10,601 nucleotides of DNA from Chloroflexota bacterium (GCA_003520455.1 DOUV01000861.1:1-10601); one strand, 5' to 3'; shown: positions 1 to 6,395, counted from the first letter of the stretch. Program-made: numbers and translations. Notes: a model not told the origin generated them from the sequence alone.

Positions 1-290
1 GCGGGGTTCGGGGGGCCTGTGCTGGTACTGGTGCGACACGGGCCGGGTCGAGGCTGCGGGGCGAGGTCTCAGGCAAAACCCGGCCATCGGGCCGGGGGTG
101 GGCCATGGGAGGGGCCCTGGTGGCCAGCTTCCCAGGCGGCTCGAGGTCACCGCCACTCAAGACCGGCAACGGCCTGGCGCTTGATAAGGAACGAGCCAGG
201 GCGATCCGACGCCTGCGGTCGCACCGGCCTGCTGGCGCACGCGTTCACTGTGGAGCGGCCCCAGGACAAGCACGCCGCGATATCAGTTTC

Positions 291-518
291 ATGCCCACCC
301 GCGCAGGCATGCTCTCGCTGGCCACCCACCTCGAGCTGTGCTCGCGGTGCAGGGTGGGCGGGGCCATGGCCGATCTGATGAGGTGCGCCCTCACCGAGGA
401 GGTGCACCTCATGGCCCGGCGCCAGCCAGAGAGCATCCGCTCCGGCGAGGACCCCCGGCCGTACGGAGAGGTCCGTAAATTGCTTTCGGCTATAGTCAGA
501 GAGCACCTCCTCGGGTGA
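291..518 (+). pseudogene. Possible remnant of a ChrR-like zinc-binding anti-sigma factor
   Basis: The conceptual 75-residue product carries the motif HLELCSRC (nt 327-350; His13, Cys17, Cys20), preceded by a short hydrophobic run LSLAT. HxxxCxxC preceded by this kind of segment is the zinc-binding signature of ZAS/ChrR-type anti-sigma factors, which bind and hold an ECF sigma factor in the cytoplasm. Against a live gene: there is no Shine-Dalgarno before the ATG, the upstream in-frame extension (from 105) resembles nothing, no sigma factor gene is adjacent, and the expected N-terminal histidine and C-terminal cupin domain of ChrR are absent. It may be a decayed 3' fragment or a chance match in GC-rich DNA. 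Confidence 0.22.
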
Positions 519-528
519 GAATTGTTAC

Positions 529-556
529 TTGCACGGGCCGGAATGCATCCTACTCT
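529..556 (+). promoter_or_regulatory. Weak candidate promoter for the OsmC-family gene
   Basis: TTGCAC (529-534), a 16-bp spacer and TACTCT (551-556) give a sigma-70-like arrangement about 40 nt before the start codon. The -35 is good and the -10 is poor. The heptamer GAATGCA occurs twice, at 541-547 and 562-568, spaced 21 bp (two helical turns). That spacing would suit a regulator's half-sites but could be chance. Confidence 0.3.
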
Positions 557-594
557 TGGAAGAATGCAAGCTCCCTGCACAGGAAGGAGGATTT

Positions 595-1026
595 ATGGCT
601 ACCCAAACTCAGGTGATGGTTGATTGGCGTGGCGGAATGGGTTTTGAGTCGACGGCTCAGTCGGGCACGCTCATCAAAATGGACGCGAGCCGCGAACATG
701 GGGGCGAGGATGACGGTGCCCGGCCGATGGAGCTCCTGCTGATGAGTCTGGCGGGCTGCACGGGGATGGACGTGATCTCGATCCTGCGGAAGAAGCGCCA
801 GGATGTGACCGGCTTCCAACTCAAAGTCGATGGGGTTCGATCGGAAGAGCACCCGAAGGTCTACACCGATATTACCATTACCTACATCGTCACCGGCCGC
901 AATCTGGATCCCGAGGCCGTGGCCCGCTCGGTCGAGCTCTCGGTGACCAAGTACTGCTCGGTCTTCGCGACCCTCAGGAAAACCGCAACCATGCATACCC
1001 GGTACGAGATCCACGGGGCCGTGTAG
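595..1026 (+). CDS. OsmC/Ohr-family protein
   Basis: 143-residue protein of the OsmC superfamily, cytosolic thiol-dependent proteins that in characterised members reduce organic hydroperoxides using two conserved cysteines. The hallmark first cysteine lies in SLAGCTGMDV (Cys55) and the second in VTKYCSVFATL (Cys121). The N-terminal beta region (about 5-40), the long central helix (44-70) and the beta segment with YTDITITYIVTG (90-101) follow family order and usual length. It looks more like the YhfA/OsmC-like branch than classical Ohr, so peroxidase activity is not certain. The ATG at 595 is chosen because AGGAAGGAGG lies 4-5 nt before it; an earlier GTG-type start at 529 would bury that site. 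It appears monocistronic: a hairpin follows the stop by 15 nt and a new promoter follows that. Confidence 0.9.
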   Translation: MATQTQVMVDWRGGMGFESTAQSGTLIKMDASREHGGEDDGARPMELLLMSLAGCTGMDVISILRKKRQDVTGFQLKVDGVRSEEHPKVYTDITITYIVTGRNLDPEAVARSVELSVTKYCSVFATLRKTATMHTRYEIHGAV

Positions 1027-1040
1027 TTTCTGCCGCGATG

Positions 1041-1090
1041 AGCGGGGCCGGAGCGATCGCATTCAGTCGCTCCTGCTCCGCTTCTTCGTT
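1041..1090 (+). terminator. Hairpin terminator after the OsmC-family gene
   Basis: AGCGGGGC (1041-1048) and GGAGCGA (1050-1056) pair with TCGCTCC (1067-1073) and GCTCCGCT (1075-1082). This gives a 15-bp stem with one mismatch, one G-U pair and a 10-nt loop. A moderately T-rich tail (TCTTCGTT) follows. It sits between the OsmC stop codon and the ECF promoter, where a rho-independent terminator would be expected, although the T-tract is imperfect. Confidence 0.55.
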
Positions 1091-1102
1091 CGAACTTCCC
1101 GG

Positions 1103-1131
1103 TTGCACCTGTTTCTCTCTTCGTGTACAAT
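1103..1131 (+). promoter_or_regulatory. Sigma-70 promoter of the ECF transporter operon
   Basis: TTGCAC at 1103-1108, a 17-bp spacer and TACAAT at 1126-1131 are close to the sigma-70 consensus at optimal spacing. Transcription should start near 1138, giving a leader of about 160 nt before the GTG start at 1298. That is long enough to hold a regulatory structure. Confidence 0.7.
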
Positions 1132-1220
1132 GCGCTCGTTCCACTCGCTTTGAAAGCCTCACCCAAGTTGTCTTCAAGCGTATAGGTCTCATTCTTCCGT
1201 ATCCTCTTGTGGCGTGCGGG

Positions 1221-1253
1221 CCGGCAGGCTCATCGATGCCTGAAGGCTGGTAA
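1221..1253 (+). promoter_or_regulatory. Structured leader with a five-codon ORF ending in Trp
   Basis: Within the ECF operon leader, CCGGC-AGGC (1221-1229) can pair with GCCT (1238-1241) and GCTGG (1246-1250) around a small bulge. The hairpin overlaps a mini reading frame, ATG at 1236 to TAA at 1253, encoding Met-Pro-Glu-Gly-Trp. Only a weak CAGG precedes it as a ribosome site. A Trp codon next to a stop, ahead of a transporter resembling the tryptophan type, is suggestive, but a five-codon frame is easily met by chance. No T-box, TPP, cobalamin or SAM riboswitch consensus is visible. Confidence 0.25.
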
Positions 1254-1297
1254 TCGTCGTTGTCCTCTTCACTATGGGCAGAAAGGAGCTTATCCTC

Positions 1298-1885
1298 GTG
1301 TCAACCAGACAGATTGCCCTGGCAGCGGTGTTACTCGCAATCGTCTTCCTGGCCCACGCCGCCGGGCGCTTCACTCAAATCGGAGGGGCGCAGCTTGCTC
1401 CGAGTATCGCCATCTACGTGCTGATGGCCCTGTTGATCGCACCGGAGTTGGGGTGGGGTCCCCTGGTGGGAATCGGCTTAGCCACCGGGATTCTGACGAT
1501 GCTGGCGACCTCCAGCCCCTTCCCGCCGGCCAATATCCCGGCGCACGGCCTGGCCTTTCTCGCGGCGGCGTACCTCACCAAGCTCTGGGTGAAAGACCGT
1601 GAGGCAAGCACGGGCCAGATCGTCGCCATCGCCGCGGTGACGCTCGTCGTCTCCTGGACTCTCTTCGCGCTTTTCACGTGGTTAGGGCTGGCCGGGAGTC
1701 CCTTCACCGCGCGGGCATTCGCGCGCTTTGGGATGGCCTTCGGCCAGGGATTCACGGCCTGGTGGCTGTTCGGGTTCGTCGGGGTGGCTATACCGACGTT
1801 TATTGTGGCTCTCATCCTGACGCCGCTGCTCTACCGGGTCGTGCGCCCGGCCCTGGTGCGCCAGGGGATGCTTGCGGTGGCCTGA
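1298..1885 (+). CDS. ECF transporter S component (substrate-binding membrane subunit), TrpP-like
   Basis: 195-residue, highly hydrophobic protein with about six membrane segments (roughly 5-23, 36-51, 54-72, 83-98, 107-130, 153-182) and an Arg-rich cytoplasmic tail. This is the size and topology of an S component, the membrane subunit that captures the vitamin or amino acid in an energy-coupling-factor importer. The first helix has the Ala-rich face (A7, A10, A14) that typically contacts EcfT. The stretch GLATGILTMLATSSP...NIP (60-81) is reminiscent, from memory, of TrpP tryptophan transporters. Substrate assignment is inference; a methionine (MtsT-like) or other S component remains possible. 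The GTG at 1298 is preferred over the ATG at 1274 because AAAGGAG (1282-1288) lies 9 nt before the GTG, while the ATG has no ribosome site and would place that site inside the gene. First gene of a tight S-A-A'-T operon. Confidence 0.8.
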   Translation: MSTRQIALAAVLLAIVFLAHAAGRFTQIGGAQLAPSIAIYVLMALLIAPELGWGPLVGIGLATGILTMLATSSPFPPANIPAHGLAFLAAAYLTKLWVKDREASTGQIVAIAAVTLVVSWTLFALFTWLGLAGSPFTARAFARFGMAFGQGFTAWWLFGFVGVAIPTFIVALILTPLLYRVVRPALVRQGMLAVA

Positions 1886-1888
1886 CTC

Positions 1889-2758
1889 ATGGCCTCCGAG
1901 GTGGTGATCGCCCTGCACGAGGTGTCGTATCGGTATCCGACGGGCAAAGAGCCGGTCCTGCGAGGGGTGAGCCTGGAATTGCGCCGCGGGGAGTACGCCG
2001 GCCTCGTCGGCACGACCGGTGCCGGCAAGACGACCCTCTGCCAGACCTTCAACGGTCTGATCCCCCACTACACGCGGGGAGAATTCCAGGGAACGGTTGA
2101 GGTGGCAGGCGTCGATACGCGTCGGGGCACCGTAGCCGAATTGGCAACCCAGGTGGGTTTGGTCTTTCAGGATGCCGACGCACAATTGGTCATGTCCACG
2201 GTCGAAGAGGAGTGTATGCTGGGACCGCTGAGCCGGGGGGTGAGCCGGGCTGAGGCCCGCACGCGCGCTCACCATATGCTTGCCACACTGGAGATCCCCC
2301 ATCTGGCCCAGCGCTCCCCCCAGGCCCTCTCCGGTGGGCAAAAGCAGCGGGTTGCGATCGCGGCGGTGATGGTGACCGAGCCTGCGGTCCTTGTGCTTGA
2401 CGAAGCCACCTCGGAACTCGATGCGATGATGGTCCAGAAAATCTTCGCGCTCTGCGACAAGCTGAACCAACAGCTCGGTACGACCATCTTGATCGTCTCG
2501 CACGAGATGGAGTTGCTGGCGCAGCATGCCAGCCGCCTGATTCTAATGGACGAGGGGCGGATCATTCTGGACGGGCCGACACGCGAGGTGCTGGAGCAGG
2601 CCGAGGTCTTCCGCCGCGCCGGTGTGCGTCTGCCGCAGGTCACCGAATTTGCCGTTCGCCTGGAACTGCAGATTCCCTGGGCGACGTTGCCGCTCAGCGA
2701 GGCGGAAGCCGAGGCCGGGTTGCGACGGCGGGCGTATGGCGCCGGACCGATCGATTGA
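1889..2758 (+). CDS. ecfA1: ECF transporter ATPase (EcfA/CbiO family)
   Basis: 289-residue ABC ATPase, one of the two nucleotide-binding subunits that power the importer from the cytoplasmic face. Motifs in order: Walker A GTTGAGKT (41-48), Q-loop Gln94 in VFQDADAQL (the DxxQ pattern typical of ECF ATPases), signature LSGGQ (147-151), Walker B VLVLDE (167-172), D-loop SELD (175-178) and H-switch His205 in VSHE. All catalytic residues are present. A C-terminal extension of about 60 residues (LPQVTEFAVRL) is usual for the family. It begins 3 nt after the S-component stop, so the two genes are probably translationally coupled. Confidence 0.93.
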   Translation: MASEVVIALHEVSYRYPTGKEPVLRGVSLELRRGEYAGLVGTTGAGKTTLCQTFNGLIPHYTRGEFQGTVEVAGVDTRRGTVAELATQVGLVFQDADAQLVMSTVEEECMLGPLSRGVSRAEARTRAHHMLATLEIPHLAQRSPQALSGGQKQRVAIAAVMVTEPAVLVLDEATSELDAMMVQKIFALCDKLNQQLGTTILIVSHEMELLAQHASRLILMDEGRIILDGPTREVLEQAEVFRRAGVRLPQVTEFAVRLELQIPWATLPLSEAEAEAGLRRRAYGAGPID

Positions 2759-2792
2759 AGACAAAGTCGACGGGAATGGAACGAAGGCTCGT

Positions 2793-3626
2793 ATGGCGCT
2801 TATCTCGCTCCAAGATGTCAGCTTCGCGTACTTGAAGCTCGACTATGTGTTGCGGAATGTGAACCTGGGCTTCGAAGCCGGTGAGTTCACAGCCATCATC
2901 GGTAACAACGGCTCGGGCAAGTCGACCTTGATGAAGTTGATTCTGGGCTTGCTGAAGCCGTCCCAGGGCCGCGTCATGGTCGATGCTATGGATACGCACC
3001 GGGCGCGCGTGTCGGATCTGGCTCAAAAAATCGGCTTCATTTTTCAGAACCCACACGATCAGCTCTTCTCGAATTCGGTCGCGGAAGAGATCACCTTTGG
3101 CCTGAAAAATCTGGGGCTGCCGCCTGACGAGATTGAGGCGCGCCTGGAGGAGACCCTCGACTACTTCGATCTGCAGGCGGTGCGGGAGGTGTTTCCCCGC
3201 TTTCTGGCACGCGGGGATAAGCAGAAAGTCTGCATCGCCAGCATCGTCGCCATGCGCCCGCGCATCCTGCTCCTGGATGAGCCGACGACGGGGCAGGACC
3301 ACCGGGACTCGCGCCAAATCCTGGAGTTGGCCCGCCATCTGAACCAGCAGGGCATCACGATCCTGCTAGTCACCCACGATCTCATCAATGTCGCCCAGTA
3401 CGCCCGCCGCGTGCTGGTATTGAACAACGGCACCCTGATGCGCGATGGCCCGACGGCGGAGATCATGGCCGACTTCGACCTGTTGGAAAGTTGCCACCTG
3501 ACGCCGCCGCAAGTCGTGCGCTTGAGTTCCCGGCTGCAGGACCTGGGTTTCCCGATTGCCCTCGGTACCGATGCGTTGGTGCAGGCGGCCCAGGCGTGGC
3601 TCGCCCGGGAGGAGAAGGTCTCGTGA
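2793..3626 (+). CDS. ecfA2: ECF transporter ATPase, second subunit, degenerate signature motif
   Basis: 277-residue ABC ATPase, partner of the upstream ATPase in the ECF module. Motifs: Walker A GNNGSGKS (37-44), Q-loop Gln85 in FQNPHDQLF, Walker B ILLLDE (158-163), D-loop TGQD (166-169) and H-switch His195 in VTHD. The signature, normally LSGGQ, reads LARGD (138-142) followed by KQK. The central Gly141 is kept while Ser, the first Gly and the Gln are replaced. One of the two ATP sites may therefore be weak, an asymmetry known in heterodimeric ABC proteins. The ATG at 2793 is chosen because the protein starts directly with the family's first beta strand and GAAGG lies 5 nt upstream. Longer starts (2622, 2736) would overlap the previous gene. 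It ends in GTGA, overlapping the EcfT start. Confidence 0.92.
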   Translation: MALISLQDVSFAYLKLDYVLRNVNLGFEAGEFTAIIGNNGSGKSTLMKLILGLLKPSQGRVMVDAMDTHRARVSDLAQKIGFIFQNPHDQLFSNSVAEEITFGLKNLGLPPDEIEARLEETLDYFDLQAVREVFPRFLARGDKQKVCIASIVAMRPRILLLDEPTTGQDHRDSRQILELARHLNQQGITILLVTHDLINVAQYARRVLVLNNGTLMRDGPTAEIMADFDLLESCHLTPPQVVRLSSRLQDLGFPIALGTDALVQAAQAWLAREEKVS

Positions 3627-4438
3627 TTGCAGCCGACCGAGGACGCCTGGGCACGGTGGATCCGCGGGTGAAGATCGTGTGGATTCTCGCCACGATGGTG
3701 GCCGGGTTGCTGTTCGTTGAGTTCAGCTCGCTGATCGCGATTCTTCTCAGCATCGTGGCTGTGGCCTGGATCGGGGGCGTGCTCGGCGAGACCTTTCGAC
3801 GGCTGAAAGGCCTGGCCATGATCATCGTGGTTATCGGCCTGATCTTCGGCTTGACCGTTCCGGGCGAGCCGCTCTTCGCGCTGATTCCCCGGCAGGTGCC
3901 GGTTGCCGGGGGCCAACTGATGATCAGCCGCGAGGGGCTGATGCTGGGGATCGTCTCCATCTTCCGCATGTTCATCTTCGCCGCGCCGCTGCTGGTGGTC
4001 ATCATGACCACGAATAACTCAGACCTCCTGCAGGCCCTCATGTTCTTTCGGCTTCCGATGGAATACGCGTTGATGATCGTGTTGGCGCTCAACTTCATCC
4101 CGGTGGTCTTGCTGGAATTCGGGCGCGTCGCCGATGCCCAGAAGGCCCGAGCCCACTCGCTGATGGATCAGGGGGTCGTGGGCAAGATGCGCGGGTTGGT
4201 GCCGATCTTCATTCCTCTGACGCTGAACGCTGTCGATCGCGCCGATACCATCGGCAAAGTGTTGGAGATGCGCGGGATTACCCATCGGCGCATGAAGCCG
4301 GAATTCGAAGCCCTGGGCACGGGGAGCTGGACGTTGCTGACGGTCTCGGTGGTCCTGACAATGGCGACCCTGGTCTCGTACACTGCCGGACAGGACCTGG
4401 TCGCGGCGATGCTCAACGCTCTGTTGCCAAGATTCTGA
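3623..4438 (+). CDS. ecfT: ECF transporter transmembrane coupling subunit EcfT
   Basis: 271-residue membrane protein linking the S component to the two ATPases. The N-terminal DPRVKIVW (13-20) is the usual start of EcfT. Membrane segments lie near 18-31, 33-53, 63-79, 107-129 and 145-165, and the last near 236-254. The cytoplasmic coupling helices carry the two short Ala-Arg-Gly-type motifs that grip the ATPases: ARA at 175-177 (in ADAQKARAHSL, with Ala for the usual Gly) and MRG at 216-218 (in VLEMRGI, canonical). The start is GTG at 3623, overlapping the TGA of the preceding ATPase (GTGA), with GGAGGAGAAGG just upstream. This is strong translational coupling. Last gene of the S-A-A'-T operon, the arrangement of dedicated (group I) ECF transporters. 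Confidence 0.92.
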   Translation: MIAADRGRLGTVDPRVKIVWILATMVAGLLFVEFSSLIAILLSIVAVAWIGGVLGETFRRLKGLAMIIVVIGLIFGLTVPGEPLFALIPRQVPVAGGQLMISREGLMLGIVSIFRMFIFAAPLLVVIMTTNNSDLLQALMFFRLPMEYALMIVLALNFIPVVLLEFGRVADAQKARAHSLMDQGVVGKMRGLVPIFIPLTLNAVDRADTIGKVLEMRGITHRRMKPEFEALGTGSWTLLTVSVVLTMATLVSYTAGQDLVAAMLNALLPRF

Positions 4439-4452
4439 CGCATCAACAGGGT

Positions 4453-4491
4453 CCCGCCTGTACTCTCGATTCGTTCCCCGTCACAGGCGGG
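4453..4491 (+). terminator. Hairpin between ecfT and the aminotransferase gene
   Basis: CCCGCCTGT (4453-4461) and ACAGGCGGG (4483-4491) form a perfect 9-bp stem with a 21-nt loop, 14 nt after the ecfT stop. No T-tract follows on either strand, so it is not a classical terminator. It may be a weak terminator, a transcript-stabilising end or a processing site separating the importer operon from the aminotransferase gene. Confidence 0.35.
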
Positions 4492-4553
4492 GCGCACGAC
4501 GGGCCAGGATCCCCGTGATAAAGTGCCTGGTTTCACGAAGAGATAGGAATCCC

Positions 4554-5750
4554 ATGACGACTGACCTTCACCCTGCCTCCCGGATTGGGGGCCTGGCCGA
4601 AAGCCATATTCGTGAGATGACACGCCTGGCCCTGGACTACGGCGCGGTCAACCTAGGCCAGGGCTTCCCGGACTTCGGTACGCCGGCCGAGGTCCGCGCG
4701 TCTGCCGCGCAGGCGATCCTCAACGAGCACAACCAGTACGCGGTGACCTGGGGCATCCGCCCCCTGCGCGAGGCCATCGCCGAGTCGCTCCGCCGCCGCT
4801 TCGCGCCCGGCTTCGATTGGGTCGATCCCGAGCGCCACGTGACCGTCACGCTGGGTGTCACCGAGGGCCTCGTGTCGGCCTTGATGGCGAGCGTCGAGCC
4901 GGGAGACGAGGTCATCATCATCGAGCCGGCCCACGAGAACTACGCCCCGGCGGCCCGGTTTGCGGGGGGCAGGCCCGTCTTCGTGCCGCTGTTGCCGCCG
5001 GACTACGTTCTCGATCTCGACCGGCTGCGAGCAGCGGTCTCCCCACGCACCAAGGCGATCGTCGTGAACACGCCGCACAACCCCTCCGGCCGCGTGTTCA
5101 CTCCGGCTGAGATGGAGGGTGTGGCGACGCTCTGCCTGGAGCACGATCTGCTCGCCGTGACCGATGAAATCTACGATCGAATCCTCTACGACGGACGCGT
5201 GCATATCGCGCTCGCCACCTTGCCGGGTATGACTGAGCGGACGGTGACGGTCGGGGGCCTCTCTAAGACCTTCGCCGTCACCGGCTGGCGGTTGGGCTAC
5301 GCGGTCGCGCCGGAACCCTGGTCGACGGCATTGCGCACAATCCACGACTTTACCACCATCTGCGCTCCAACGCCCTTGCAGCATGCCGGCGTCGTGGCCT
5401 ACAGCCTCCCGGAGAGTTTCTACGAGACCCAACTCGCCGACTACCATTGGCGGCGCGATGAGATGATGAGGATTCTGGACGCGGCTGGCTTTGAGGGGAG
5501 CCGGCCGGAGGGCGCCTACTATGTGCTCGCCGGCTACGAGGCCTGGGATTTCCCTGGGGAGGCCGTTGAGTTCTCGCGCTGGCTGACGCGCGAGGTCGGG
5601 GTCGCGGTGGTTGCCGGTTCGAGCTTCTACGCCACGCCGGGTCTCGGCACCCGCCAGGTGCGGTTCGCCTTCGCGAAGAAGCCCGAAACCCTGGCCGCCG
5701 CACGGGAGCGGCTGGTGCGCGGCTTCGAGGCGCGGACGCGGGGTAGGTAG
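4554..5750 (+). CDS. PLP-dependent aminotransferase, class I/II (kynurenine/methionine aminotransferase type)
   Basis: 398-residue cytosolic fold-type I aminotransferase; the length fits the family. It transfers the amino group of an amino acid to a 2-oxo acid using pyridoxal phosphate. Visible landmarks: VNLGQGFPDFGTP (32-44), characteristic of the kynurenine/glutamine K/methionine aminotransferase branch; NPSG (176-179); DEIYD (204-208) with the Asp that pairs with the PLP ring nitrogen and the stacking Tyr; SKTF (237-240) with the Schiff-base Lys238; Arg246 for the phosphate; and Arg370 in RQVRFAFAK for the substrate carboxylate. Exact substrate cannot be read from sequence. The ATG at 4554 is preferred over the GTG at 4515 because the product then starts near the family N-terminus, although the ribosome site is weak (TAGGA). 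The last 97 bp are duplicated downstream of hicAB. This copy ends in Gly-Arg-stop, whereas the distal copy ends in Glu-stop. Confidence 0.92.
   Translation: MTTDLHPASRIGGLAESHIREMTRLALDYGAVNLGQGFPDFGTPAEVRASAAQAILNEHNQYAVTWGIRPLREAIAESLRRRFAPGFDWVDPERHVTVTLGVTEGLVSALMASVEPGDEVIIIEPAHENYAPAARFAGGRPVFVPLLPPDYVLDLDRLRAAVSPRTKAIVVNTPHNPSGRVFTPAEMEGVATLCLEHDLLAVTDEIYDRILYDGRVHIALATLPGMTERTVTVGGLSKTFAVTGWRLGYAVAPEPWSTALRTIHDFTTICAPTPLQHAGVVAYSLPESFYETQLADYHWRRDEMMRILDAAGFEGSRPEGAYYVLAGYEAWDFPGEAVEFSRWLTREVGVAVVAGSSFYATPGLGTRQVRFAFAKKPETLAAARERLVRGFEARTRGR
5646..5742 (+). repeat. Direct repeat, proximal copy: 3' end of the aminotransferase gene
   Basis: This 97-bp block matches 6407-6503 at 93 of 97 positions with no gaps; the offset is 761 bp. 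Differences are at 5675, 5682, 5695 and 5708. It forms the functional C-terminus of the aminotransferase (from Thr367 of GTRQVRF to the final RTR). Similarity may reach back to 5640 if a one-base gap is allowed. Confidence 0.97.
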
Positions 5751-5935
5751 TATCTGTTCGTTACCCTCGAGTACGCCATTCAGAGGTTGCAGATCTCGAT
5801 AGACCGCCCTCTACGATGCAGCTGCCGTTCTGATCACCAGGTGCTACCCTGGAGCTTCATCTTCGACCAGTCCAGGAGTGAAGCTAGTTGCTTCTGTAGG
5901 CGTCGGATTCTACCGAACGAAGTCCAGAGGGTACA
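5751..5935 (+). promoter_or_regulatory. hicA upstream region with inverted repeats
   Basis: This is AT-richer DNA than the flanking genes and the left part of the inserted segment. It contains AGCTTCA (5853-5859) paired with TGAAGCT (5879-5885), a perfect 7-bp inverted repeat with a 19-nt spacer. A second small hairpin is CCAGG (5837-5841) with CCTGG (5848-5852). Toxin-antitoxin operons are usually autorepressed through such palindromes, but no binding is demonstrated. A TTGCTT (5888-5893) could be a -35, but no convincing -10 is seen 17 bp downstream. Confidence 0.35.
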
Positions 5936-6199
5936 ATGACTCGGCAAGCCAAGCTTCTGGCTCGTATCCTACACGGGACTGCCGACGCCAGTATTCCTTT
6001 TGATGGATTGTGTCACCTGCTGCGCCATCTGGGTTTTGAAGAGCGGATTCGCGGTAGCCACCATATCTTCACAAGGAAAGACATCGCAGAAATCCTGAAT
6101 CTGCAACCAAAGGGGACGAATGCGAAACCGTATCAAGTGAAACAAGTGCGCAGTGTGATTCTCAAATACAAGTTGGGAGGCGAAGATGATCCGGTATGA
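5936..6199 (+). CDS. hicA: HicA-family mRNA interferase toxin
   Basis: 87-residue protein of the HicA (YcfA-like) family, small dsRBD-fold toxins that bind and cleave mRNA and stop growth when not held by HicB. The diagnostic core is LLRHLGFEERIRGSHHIFTR (28-47), in which the histidine of the G-S-H motif (His42) is the predicted catalytic residue. The C-terminal PYQVKQVRSVILKYKL ends the fold as in cyanobacterial-type HicA. An AGAGGG lies about 5 nt before the ATG. The gene overlaps hicB by 14 nt. By hand count 6001-6300 is about 49% GC, against 72% for 5641-5700 in the aminotransferase gene, consistent with horizontal arrival. The pair sits between the two copies of the aminotransferase 3' end. 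Toxin-first order is the usual hicAB layout. Confidence 0.9.
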   Translation: MTRQAKLLARILHGTADASIPFDGLCHLLRHLGFEERIRGSHHIFTRKDIAEILNLQPKGTNAKPYQVKQVRSVILKYKLGGEDDPV

Positions 6200-6395
6200 A
6201 ATTATCATCTACTGGAGCGGCGAAGATCAGGCATTTATTGCGGAAGTGCCAGAACTCCCAGGTTGTATGGCAGATGGAGCAACCTATCAGGAAGCCCTCG
6301 CGAACGCGGAAGTTGTGATTCGAGAGTGGATCGAAACAGCACAAGAACTCGGGCGTCCAATTCCGGAACCAAAGGGGAGGTTGATGTACGCCTGA
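6186..6395 (+). CDS. hicB: HicB-family antitoxin (short form)
   Basis: 69-residue partner of HicA, expected to bind the toxin and block its active site. The HicB core is clear: RYEIIIYWSGEDQAFIAEVPELPGC (3-27), then DGATYQEALANAEVVIREWI (30-49), a beta strand with the VPELPGC loop followed by the amphipathic helix. The protein ends just after the core and lacks the C-terminal ribbon-helix-helix or helix-turn-helix found in longer HicB proteins. It may therefore not repress its own operon by itself. It starts inside the hicA 3' end, with GGGAGG about 6 nt before the ATG, so translation is coupled. The stop is 11 bp before the distal copy of the aminotransferase 3' end. Confidence 0.9.
   Translation: MIRYEIIIYWSGEDQAFIAEVPELPGCMADGATYQEALANAEVVIREWIETAQELGRPIPEPKGRLMYA

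Larger units (their letters stand above)
1..594. other. Region without a confident gene, upstream of the OsmC-family gene
   Basis: Very GC-rich stretch with several overlapping open frames on both strands, none with a convincing Shine-Dalgarno or a recognisable full domain. A short hairpin (CCCGGCC 79-85, loop ATCG, GGCCGGG 90-96) has no T-tract. The only protein-level signal is a possible zinc-binding anti-sigma fragment at 291-518, listed separately. The last 70 bases hold the leader of the OsmC-family gene. Nothing else can be supported, and any gene cut by the left edge is not recognisable. Confidence 0.6.

Noticed and set aside
19..378. Plus-strand frame beginning with a LVLVRHG stretch, like a phosphoglycerate mutase N-terminus
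   Set aside because: The resemblance is limited to seven residues; the rest is Pro/Arg/Gly/Ala-rich with no fold motifs and no ribosome site.
529..594. Longer start for the OsmC-family protein
   Set aside because: It would translate through the strong AGGAAGGAGG ribosome site and add 22 residues not typical of the family.
1138..1297. T-box, TPP, SAM or cobalamin riboswitch in the ECF leader
   Set aside because: None of the conserved cores of these riboswitches was found by eye; only a hairpin and a mini ORF are seen.
1682..2527. Minus-strand open frame of 281 codons
   Set aside because: Antisense to the ECF S component and the first ATPase, both with clear family motifs.
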